This document shows positions 22,901-32,300 of a DNA stretch of 53,652 bases, piece by piece; the first letter of the stretch is position 1; the number at the start of each line of letters is the position of its first letter. Origin of the DNA: 2-01-FULL-45-10 sp964450115 (GTDB lineage: Bacteria > Omnitrophota > Gorgyraeia > 2-01-FULL-45-10); assembly GCA_964450115.1 (NCBI GenBank), contig CAYVCD010000002.1:1-53652 (forward strand), given 5' to 3'. Made by a program: the position numbers and the translations under genes. Under the pieces are notes generated by a model. The model did no database searches and was not told the origin of the DNA. It was given only the letters and a program-made list of their open reading frames with translations.

Positions 22901-25900
22901 ATGGACGACATAACCGGGTGTCCGAGCCCAGAGGCTCTAGAAAGGCTAAAGAAAGGCGAAGACAATCCGAACAGTTTGATTGATGTAGAAAATAGACTGG
23001 TAAGAAAAGTTGCGGGCTTTGAGAGCTGCACCGATATAGGAAGGATGGATCCCTACTCCATCAGCATGACCACGAGGACCGCCAATACCCTGGAAGGAAT
23101 GGGGTATATACTTAATGAGTTCAGAAAGCCCGTAGGCGATGCAGGCATCTCTGATGCCGAAGTTGCGCTAATAAATAAAAGCGCGGTTGTAGTGAACATG
23201 ATGGATAAGAATGGGCATGAACAAAGCTGTCTTTTAAAGATCCTAAGTAGAGAAGATCCTGTTGAGAAAGCGGTGGAAAATTTCTTAAGAAACGACCTGA
23301 GCGTATACGAGGGTTTAGCGAAAAATAACGGTTGCAAAAATATAATATTGGTTCTTGGTAAAAAACATCCATCCTATCCGACAAATATAATAGTGCCTTC
23401 AGAGCGGGGAGAAGACATTCTTATAGTAAGCTATGGATCCGGTGAACAGCCCGAGCATATAAACGCAGCTTCGGCTGGAGATGCTGTCAAGAAGTCAGGG
23501 ATATCGGATCCTGATGCGCTAGAGGCTTTCTTAAAGATACAGAAAGAGGCTAGTCTGCAAAGCGTATATAAAGCCGCGGAATACTTTATAGGGATAGGCA
23601 CACCGGGAGCCGAAAGGTTATTGAAGATGGCCGTAACTAAGAAGGGCCATTTCCAAGAAGAATTTTTAGGCGAATTTATTGAAGCCAGGGCAGTAGAAGA
23701 CAATATAAGATATTCGAGAGTGATAGAGTTGGGCATGGAAAGGTTCGGAGCGGAAGTGGATTTTGTATTGGAGGTCGATAGGTCAAAATACCAGTCTAAT
23801 ACAAAAGGCGGCTTTGAGCTGGAAGATGGAGTTTATCTTGGCGAGTCTAAAACGTCAGATAAGTCCAACTCTCTTGAAAGGGTAATTGAGGGCGCGGTCT
23901 CGGATAAAGTGGAAAGATACCTGCGCGTCGCGCTGAATAAGCGGAAATCCGAATCCGGAAATCCGAACGCTCCTTTAATAAAGGGCATAATATTTGCCAT
24001 TGGCGGCGAAACAGTTCGGTCGGAGGGCGTTGTAGATTTTACTATTACCCGCCTAGAAGAAGGCGATAACCTGCGTTCCGATGGCATCGGAACATTCCTG
24101 GCGCTCATTCCCGATACGATAGTAGCCAGAGGGAGGGACAGATTAACATTCAAAGAGAGGTCTTTTATTTCCGATCTGCTTTCAGATTTAAAAGCGCGCG
24201 GAATGTTGGATAGCGCGCGCATCTCCTCTCTTGTCCCGATCTTGAAAGCCGCGCTGATGGAATACGGCCTTAGCCGCACACAGTTTATGATATCCGATGC
24301 TATAAAAGAAGCCGGTGCAGATCCGTATATAGGACAAACGCAGAATAAGGAGATATGGAACAGCGTATTTCGCGCTCTTGGCGCCAGGACAGGCATATCG
24401 CTTAATATGGATTTCCAGAGCCAGAAATTTCTCATTGACCGCGAAGCTTCGGTAAACGGCAGGACCGATCTTGAAATAAGCTACTGGCAATCCGGTTTGA
24501 GCGAATTCAAGAATACGAGGGGCAGAGCAAGATGTGAGTTCGAGATAGCCGGCCTGCCGGGCAGGTGGGTTCCGTTAATAGATGAGCATGATCAAGTAGT
24601 CATAGCGCATATATCCGACAGCGGTAGCCAAAAAGCCCTCAATGATTATTTTGTTTTCCGCCCTGATGTGACTTCAAAAGATTTATTGATAGACAAAGAG
24701 TTGGAGAGATTAGCCCTCGGGTCAGAGAGGCTGTTGTATTATGCGCGCAGCGGAGCAGATCCTGTGCCTGTGCGCATTCCGGTAACGGTGTCTTATGACG
24801 AAAAGCTTACTTCGAATGTTTTGATAGGGTATATAAAGGCTGCTATAGGCGGAAGCAGACTTTTATATTATTTTGGGCAGCAGATCATGAAGAGCCCGGC
24901 GCGTTGGGAGGCTTGGGGACTCGAGCCGGAATTAGGTAGTGCCGGCGCCATAAAGGCTGTGGCCAGGCCGTTTGGTATCTTAGGCGACAAAGACGAAGGC
25001 TCGTTGGTATTTGACAGGCATGAAAAAATGGCCAGGGTTTCGGATATCGTCGTTCTTGACAATAAGGGCAAATTCGGGATCGTGGCGGAGTTTGGTTTTC
25101 ATGATATGTTCCAATTGTACCATAAATATGCAAATAGCTTCATCTTCATGGCGCAGCATGGCAGTAAGATATCCGGTCAAAGCTCGCGTTTGCCGCAGAG
25201 CGTATTGTTGTACGCTGATGACATAGCTATAGGCGGTAAGAAAGCGGCCCGTGAGAGTCAGGGTATCTCCGCAAGGAAATTAATTCTTGAAAGACTCGAG
25301 CAAATACTTGATCGCGCATCAAGCTCTTACCAAAAAGAGCCAAATATGCTCATGCCTAGAACGGTCTATTTTATGCTGGGCGGCGCTCTTACCGCAGATA
25401 GGCCCGCTTATTTTAAACTTCCAGTAATAGCACAATTCCGATGGCACAAAAAAGAAGGCAAGTATATCCCGGTGAAGAGCGGCCTGAAGATACTGGAGGG
25501 TGAGGATAATCTGGAAGGCTTGTTCCAGGCAGCCTACTCTTATATCAAGCGTGCGGAAGGCTTAATTCCAGGGCCTCTTGCCAAGCCCGAAGCTACAGTT
25601 GCTCCTTCATTAGAAATACCGGGATCAGCGGATATATTATCAGCGGCATTGGTGCTGGGGTTGCGCATTGCGGATTCTGTACCAGGCACCGCCAATGCTA
25701 TCGATGACGTCGTTAATAGCAAGGCATTGGTGCTATTTGCAGATGATATTTTGGAGCGTGGTACAGCTGCCGACCTTGCCTATACATTAAGAGAGTCTTC
25801 GACTCTGAATAATTCCACGATCGTCCTGTACGGAAAGAGGCCGGGCAGAGCGGAATTGCTGGAGAAGATCATAAGCTCATCAGCTCAAGATAAGGGCATA

Positions 25901-26335
25901 AAGGTCGTGAAGATAGCTCCGGAGGACCTGCAATCTTTAAATGGCGGGAAAGATATAAATGTCGAATTCGCCGATGAGACAAAAGAGCTGGAGCTTCTCT
26001 TGAGGCACGTAAACTCTCGCTACCAAATAAATAACGGCATGCTCATGGGAGTCATTAAAGGCAGGACCGATGCTTTGTATGAATCCGGTATAAAGAACCT
26101 GGCCAAAGAAAAACATGTTCCTATAGTCTCCTTCGAGCATATAGAGTCCAACGATGTGGATAAGGAGATATACTCATTCAGAGAAGCCTTGTCGTTATTG
26201 ATCTCTATAACGAACGATACAACTCCCCTTAAAGACAGAGAGTGGTTTAAGCTGTTAAGGCCGATAGAAAAAGAAGATATCGATAGGATATATCAGGATT
26301 ACAGGCGTGCTCTAGAGGTGGCTATAAATGCGTAA
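19991..26335 (+). CDS. Giant exported-type protein of unknown function (giant gene 2)
   Basis: 2114 aa from ATG 19991. I preferred this over the in-frame ATG 19943 because the earlier one lies inside the terminator stem. From 19991 the protein also opens with a classic signal-like sequence, MKLRFNKTYR followed by AAMLLVAFLAQDISWA. Residues about 90-330 are helical with a HEAT-like stretch (LQVRLAVISAMHKLVES). A possible PD-(D/E)XK-like segment lies near residues 1240-1400: D1257 in EVDFVLEVD, then E1285 and K1287 in GESK. Near residue 1675 VSDIVVLDNKGKFGIVAEFG may be a second related fold. The last 260 residues form an alpha/beta domain (ALVLFADDILERG). I recognise no full-length family. It overlaps giant gene 3 by 8 nt. 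A nuclease role is only a suggestion. Confidence 0.75.
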   Translation: MKLRFNKTYRIIAAMLLVAFLAQDISWAYPSQASNSNLAVPGLQNASVLSRLKKVLANKLFKKKGKSFNNSAIDTTIKKDPIPQNHLSANIVLPPDISAALKDIDEKNAKHIIDMIRRIYSHEKIGIMRQNHWLEYITGLLRDPRTQYKIVASKAAALIFEDSYHLDKMDEGSLRKAEEALLAALNDTNLQVRLAVISAMHKLVESRYDVRVYTLKQMAGRFDELIRKYHKVDATLEDAALRAMMALSSERDIELSSAYAVRAFDESLKAQAKTLGKNIRTFLKEERRSDFRMRGLSRVLDRCVADSGMGLTAYIRSVYFMKFIESLFSDEKTDIAKIKEYVLKLPRGSSNIDGRIIVYDPILKLADKELSEMYFTSGQDVRSLLSWRKDSEPVQAFDFYGEVFMTQSRVRFLEMADKGLVYYDANQKRFVTNPATFIDVASGETSMPDSDRITDGDALSMYIAELEAMECYIMSDAKSHEKNFLRPLFELLFNRLEKDFEGSEDFITYCRELIRRWPEGSYEIRKAMNDEEAILLEKFGKIKNSYATRNASIQLYGILLFYLTLKPQPYLGHLYDEYMKNSPPHNLSLYRTGISYHTRGDNVIYFFPKNLLFNGTNADALGKQRRGEAPFEDARKSENAAKILEAVKIWRRECPNLENRIKRFENNSTVSELIMKTSLIFSDPVHNVIRVVHAGRGRRLLFLPKNYLDSLRVDSEYDMKELAVWLNFAQRYLDIHDHMSGRKVAAHQVQKVLSELVRRSFEKEDTHLVEPEILKYRMSQLMKQDELIKYKDVLISLALEEAEVQVMEKISRPTKDELMILENAYGRIAHGYEVLGMKSRSERAYNGMADIITKIQSTDPWALPYELQVDLILTALRFGRWEDFINELKILLTGKGYPRDIRWTELSYIMKEIITPASMGPRSLESTIMRALAAQIAAADPRSAEVIKETADQANGMLSKYFKNPFGNLGMDDITGCPSPEALERLKKGEDNPNSLIDVENRLVRKVAGFESCTDIGRMDPYSISMTTRTANTLEGMGYILNEFRKPVGDAGISDAEVALINKSAVVVNMMDKNGHEQSCLLKILSREDPVEKAVENFLRNDLSVYEGLAKNNGCKNIILVLGKKHPSYPTNIIVPSERGEDILIVSYGSGEQPEHINAASAGDAVKKSGISDPDALEAFLKIQKEASLQSVYKAAEYFIGIGTPGAERLLKMAVTKKGHFQEEFLGEFIEARAVEDNIRYSRVIELGMERFGAEVDFVLEVDRSKYQSNTKGGFELEDGVYLGESKTSDKSNSLERVIEGAVSDKVERYLRVALNKRKSESGNPNAPLIKGIIFAIGGETVRSEGVVDFTITRLEEGDNLRSDGIGTFLALIPDTIVARGRDRLTFKERSFISDLLSDLKARGMLDSARISSLVPILKAALMEYGLSRTQFMISDAIKEAGADPYIGQTQNKEIWNSVFRALGARTGISLNMDFQSQKFLIDREASVNGRTDLEISYWQSGLSEFKNTRGRARCEFEIAGLPGRWVPLIDEHDQVVIAHISDSGSQKALNDYFVFRPDVTSKDLLIDKELERLALGSERLLYYARSGADPVPVRIPVTVSYDEKLTSNVLIGYIKAAIGGSRLLYYFGQQIMKSPARWEAWGLEPELGSAGAIKAVARPFGILGDKDEGSLVFDRHEKMARVSDIVVLDNKGKFGIVAEFGFHDMFQLYHKYANSFIFMAQHGSKISGQSSRLPQSVLLYADDIAIGGKKAARESQGISARKLILERLEQILDRASSSYQKEPNMLMPRTVYFMLGGALTADRPAYFKLPVIAQFRWHKKEGKYIPVKSGLKILEGEDNLEGLFQAAYSYIKRAEGLIPGPLAKPEATVAPSLEIPGSADILSAALVLGLRIADSVPGTANAIDDVVNSKALVLFADDILERGTAADLAYTLRESSTLNNSTIVLYGKRPGRAELLEKIISSSAQDKGIKVVKIAPEDLQSLNGGKDINVEFADETKELELLLRHVNSRYQINNGMLMGVIKGRTDALYESGIKNLAKEKHVPIVSFEHIESNDVDKEIYSFREALSLLISITNDTTPLKDREWFKLLRPIEKEDIDRIYQDYRRALEVAINA
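23690..24160 (+). other. Possible PD-(D/E)XK nuclease-like domain in giant gene 2
   Basis: The string GAEVDFVLEVD, 28 residues of mixed sequence, and then LGESKTSDKS give an Asp...Glu-x-Lys pattern with flanking hydrophobic strands. A helix with conserved-looking acidic and basic residues and a further strand (GIIFAIGG) follow. This fits the core of restriction-endonuclease-like folds but was judged by eye only. Confidence 0.35.
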
Positions 26336-29300
26336 TAAATATTTAAGTTTAAAGCCCGGGCTAAATGGGTTGAGGGAAGCTTCCCCCCGAGTAGCGACTC
26401 TTATCCCAACCCGGGCTTTTCTAATGAAGATAATGGCAACGATCTTGATCGCGGCGTTCATCGCGCAGGATATCGCGTGGGCGAATCCCGAGATAGGCCA
26501 GGGTGTGCCTTCAAAGAGCTCGCTGCAGATACCGCTGATGTTGGGTCCGATGCGCGCCGGTGATGTCGGCATGCTTATGGAAGCGAAGGTCCAGCAGATA
26601 ATACGCTCGATACCGTTAGAGGAGCTTAAAGAGCGCAAATATAAATTGCCGATCGAAGAGAGGGGCATAAGATTTCAAATAACCTTCAGCGTAGATTCGA
26701 GCGAAAGGCTTGTGGCGAACTGCACGGCACCTGGAAAAAATCCGGTCAAACGAAAGTTTGTCATTAAAGACGACCTCACGTTCGCCACTGAGAACGAAGA
26801 GACGCCGAAAGAAGCATCATCGCTTCCGAAGTTCAGCGAAGCGCTTGCGAAGATGGATGCGCACATGAGGGAGAGCGCTTTTGAAAGGGCTAGGAGCGAT
26901 AACTATGAATATCATTTTGATGAAAATTCGCCTCAATTCCTGCTTCATGCCATCTTCATATATTTCGGAGACACTCCAGTCAATGACTTAAGCGCTATAG
27001 ATATATACCTGACCGTTATGGCCGGACAGAGTGACCAAAAGGTGAACCTTGCTCAGTCTTTTAATTTATTAAGGGGCATTATCCGCACCATACATAAGGA
27101 TGGCGAACTCTTACCTCCGCGTGAAACATTCAATAAAATGAGCCCTGAATCAATCAATGCCGTAATTGAAAAGATGCTCGCATTAAGAGAGAGCCATCTT
27201 AAGATCATCGATGAGTCGGAATCCAAATTTAAGGAGCTCATCCCTGACGTAGAATTTGCGTACGATTATCTGGACTATTTCAGAGGTCGTGTTGTCGAAT
27301 TTTATGATGAGCTCGCGGCAAGATACGCGGCGCTACTTGCGGCGAAGCACGCCAAAAAGGGGAAATCGGGCAAAAGCGAATATCTAGGCATGCTCGGAGC
27401 GGGGTTATTGCAAAAGCTATATGATAAGGTCGCCGATCACTTAATAACGCGATATGTAATTTATCTTCTCAGATGGCAGTTAAGCTCACCCTTGATAGCT
27501 CCTCTCGTAATATATTTTGGCGGGGGTTTTGCAGCTGTTGTATTGACCAATATAATAGGCGGTATTGTATTCTTCTGGCTCGATAAACTTATATTGAAGG
27601 AGCCGGGCAAATTATTCTCCGGCTGGAAAGATTTTGCCGGGGAATATCTTTTATATCTGGCAAGGTGGCAGCTGACTACTCCACTGATATGGATATTTAC
27701 ATATTATATGGGCACGGGCCTGTCATCAGCCATATATGCCAATATAATAGGTGGACTGATATTCTTCTGGGTCGATAGACGGATCTTGCGTCCTTCAGAG
27801 AGTTCGAAAAAGAGAGAAGACAGTCTACGAAGATCCGGCTCAGGATCTGTTCACGAACGCCATCTCTCCGATGTGCCGACCCCCGGAGCAGAGCCGATAT
27901 CCGATAGCCCCGCGGAATTGCTCAGGTACAAGCTCGACCAGGAAGCGCTGTGGAAGAGCGTGAATGATCCGCTTGCCGAAAGGAAGCGCGGCCCGCCTGA
28001 TAGGCGCGTCAATCTTGGCGGACCTGCAAAAAAATCTTCACATCCTACGATCACGCCGGTAATGCGCAAACGCGGTCAATTGATACGTAAGGTCAAGACA
28101 AGGCTGCATCTTTTAGGCCTAAGGCCTCTTGCTGTAAATGTTGTAGACGAGATCGCACGGATGGCGTCTAAGGACCCTTCCATAGAGAAGCTTAGTTTTT
28201 ATATGGTAATTAATGCCGCAAAAGCCAACCATATCAAATTGCAGTCCAGAACAATAGATAAGGACAAAAGGATTGCCGAGATAATAAGGCTGGCCAGAGT
28301 ATTTTACAGAGATAACGGGAGAAAGCCCACAGCCAGAGAGACTGTCGCCCTTATTAACAAAGAGGATCCTTACGCTGGCTGTACTTATTACAATTTTATG
28401 AAGTGGGTGGAAAAGAATGCTATAGCATACGATAAACTCGGGGTGTTTAAGCAGCATGCCGGATTGGGTGGTTTCGTGGACGAGGCCATTAAAAAGGCAA
28501 AAGAGATAGCCGGACAGACCGGTAGTAAAAAAATAAGACTGGCCGATCTGAGAGAAAAGCTTAAATTAAAACCGCCGGCGTTTGCAAACCGCGTAAGAAG
28601 TTTGAAAGAAAGTAGCGGTGTGGATTTATACGACGAGCTCAGTAAGGCCGGGTTCGAAATCATGCGAGGAGCATCCGCCAGCACGCCTCCGGCAAAGGAT
28701 GCAGGCAGGCCATCCACGCGTTCCGCTAAGCGTCCCGACAAAAATAAACCCCTGTATATTCCGATAGCGGTAGTCAAGACCCTGATCAGGCGTGCGCTTA
28801 GAAACGACGTCGTTCCCGATCAGTACCGCGCTACGATGTCAGCCGGCCCGAAAGGGCTTGACCGTCAGCGGGTAGAAAATTCTATAAAAGAATACGAAGC
28901 TCTTATGGATTTTAAGAGCGCAGATCACAGCCGGATAGATGCGGCAATAGATACCTTAAATGCGCTTAGCAGGATGGATTCTAAATATTATACATTGAGT
29001 TTATTGAGAAGAGCGGCCAGCGTTCTGGATTATGAAGATAAATATAGATTAAAGGCTATGAAGAACGCCGCGAGGCGACTATTCGGATCCATCCCTGATA
29101 ACCTCGTATTTATTTCCTCATCACCAGCAATTAACAGCAAGAAAAACGGCTCAGAGCCGGAAAGTGAAAAAATAATATCGGATCAGGTCGGGAGACTGAT
29201 CAATACCGCGGGCCAGTTCCCCAGGCTGACTGCGATCGGTGAGGTGAAATTGAGCGTCCTGTACGGGTTGGGTGACAAAAGTGCGGGAGATACGCTGGCG

Positions 29301-32300
29301 ACATCCAATTTACGTCTGGTGATCTCAATAGCTAAGAAACATAGAGGGCCGCGCCTTCAGTTCCAGGATCTTATACAGGAAGGGAATATAGGCTTATTAA
29401 CGGCTGTCAGCAGGTTCAAGCCTCAGAAAGGATACAAATTTTCCACATATGCGACATACTGGATCAGGCAGGCGATACAGAGATATGTTGAAGATAATAA
29501 GAATCATATAAGAATACCATCCTTTAGATATGACAGGGTGAATAAATTCCGCAAAATTTGTGAAAAAAAGCAGATAGATCCTTTTGATAAGAAAATGGAT
29601 CCGTCACAAATAGCTAAGGCGATCGGGTGGAAGGTGACCGAAGTAAAAAGAATGTTAGAAATATTATCGCTTATGTCAACAGCGTCTTTAGACTCTGCTC
29701 CCGATGGTAAAAATAAGCATGACATAGAATTTTCCTACGCAGCCAATACCGTTCAAAATGATCAAGGTCCTGGTATTCTTGAGCGGCAGGATGTGATCGA
29801 TGCCATTGTAAAGAATACTATAGAGCTGATAAGACAGAGGTCCAGGGAGAATAAAGAAAGAGATGCATCGGTATTTATATTGAGGATTCTCCCGGTCTTA
29901 TTGGGTACCGGCAAGAGCGTGCCGACCCTGAAAGAGATGAGCATGCGTTTTAAAATTTCGAAAGAGAGGGTTCGCCAGATTGTTAATAAATGCCAAACTG
30001 CTCTTGAGGATGCGTTGGCCTACATGGGCTTAAAAGTAGAAGATCTCGGTATGACCAAGAGACGTTCTGTAGCGAGCGACAAGGGTGAGCCGAAAGAATA
30101 TCACGGGCCGAGTGCCGGAAGAACGTCACCGATACGTTTACGCAGTCGCAATCTTCCCAGTGCTCCGGCTCGAGTGAAGCCGCGATTCAAAGGGTCGCCC
30201 TATGCCGTATTTCTTAATCTTAAAAAAGGTTCAGCATCGGTAGAGGAACTGCTCGGGATGATAAGCGGCGGAATAAAGAGCGCCCAGACGATAGAAGATG
30301 ACTTGAGAATATTACGCAGGGCCGGCGTAGTGGCTTCGTTAAGAGTAAAGTCGAGAGGCCCTGTCTTTAGAATATACGGGAAAATCGGTAAAACAAAGTT
30401 GGCAAGCATAGAATCGTTGCTGGAAGGATCTTACAGTCCGGGTAATATTACAAAAAATAGCCGCGGGACAGGCAGACAATTTGTAATAAGAAAATTACGC
30501 GAAATAGTCCTTTTTGATCCCGCAAGAACCGCCAGACAGTCGCCTGAGGAAATAGGCCGGGAAGCAAGAACGCTCCTGCTCAAGGAAAGCCTTGAGAGCC
30601 TCGAGGCCACTATCATGGCGTCTATGGTAGATGGCAAGGAAAGAACGGACCTTGTAAAGCTGATACGCGCTCGTATAAAAGGGGTCATTTCAGGACCATC
30701 TCCGGCCCGGGCCGAATGGGATGAAACAAGATGGACCGGTTCGGACACGCTCCCCAAGCGCCATTCGCTCGCCATACCCGGCGCGGAAGATGATATTATT
30801 AATACTTTTACGATAGGAAAGGGGCCGAGAAGATTAGCTGAGGGCGGAGCTATCCACTGTAATTATCTCTTCGCATACGATCCTGCGTCAAAGATAGGCG
30901 CTGCGGCGCATATCAGTTTAATAGATATGGACCCATTAAATGATAAAGATGTGGAGAGCGTTTCTAAAGGTATCAGAACTTTGGTAGAGACATTACAGCA
31001 TGCGGGAGCTAACGCGGCAGAACTGCGATTCACCATAGTGAGAAAAAAGGACGTCGCTCCTATCGAAGAGCTGTCTTTGCGGACCGAGGCTATGCTGGTC
31101 AATGCTTTTGGTAAGCTTGGGTTAATAAATTTTAATAGATCCCTAGTCGATAATGACTCGATGGTATTTTTGGATCTCGCAACCGGGGGCATATCACAAG
31201 AGGATAGGTCAGTAACCAATACCAAAATATCTGCTGATATTCTCAAGGCTATCGAATCGGATATCGCCGGTTTCGGATTGCGCACCTGTCTTGCCAAATC
31301 AGCGTTGCTTATATATATTTTGCGATCTTTAGGTGAAGAGGCAACGCTCATCGGCATGTTTCGCAAGGATGAAGACATGCCTTTTCAGTATTTGGTGCGT
31401 ACCGTTAGATGGGGGGACAGGGATATATCTCCTTTTGGTGGGGAGGCCGATGATTACGAGCGTACGGTCCCGGTACCTGAAACAGATTACGAAAGAGGCT
31501 TGTCATCTTTAAGAGAAGGAGGGTATCTTGCAAGAGCCGACCTGGAAATTTTAAACGCTTATAAAAAGGTGGTCCCAAATGCATTTGACATAGATGATGG
31601 CACGCTGATCTATGCTTTTGATTATGACGGAACTCTAGCGGATGCCACCGGACGCATGCAGGATGAAATTTCCGCGAGCTTGATCGCGCGCCTTAAGGCG
31701 GGTAAGAAGGTGGTTATGATAACAGGCAGGAACACCGCTTCACTGCATCATTATTTCTCATCCTATATACCTTTAGAGACACTTAAGCGGTACCATAAAA
31801 ATATTATATTTATGGCGGAATTGGGAACCGAAGTCGGGCGCTTCAACGAAGATGGAGAGCTATATGTAGACCGGAAGAACAGTATGCCTCTCGATAGCGC
31901 GAAAAAACGCCAAATAGACGCGGTCTGTTATGAGGTGCTCCAGAAGCGCGGGCTGCACAATATAGGTGGAATAAATACAAGGATACTCCCTCATACCAAT
32001 CCGGGAGAATATCCCAAAGGCAAATCTATTGAAATAGGTTTGGAAAAATACGGGACTGTCACCATCCGGTTCTGGGAAGAGTCTTTAATGCATCATATGC
32101 CCGGGGTCGTCGAGGACCTGAGGCAGGGGTTAGTAGATATCGGATTTTATGTTGCGGCATCAAATGCAGCTATAGATATATCACCGATCGACAAGGCCGA
32201 CGCTGTGAAGAAGCTATTATCGATTATTAAAGACGAAGATGGCGAAGATATACCGCTTTCGAGTGTAGCAGTGTGTGGTGATAGCCAAAACGATTACGCT

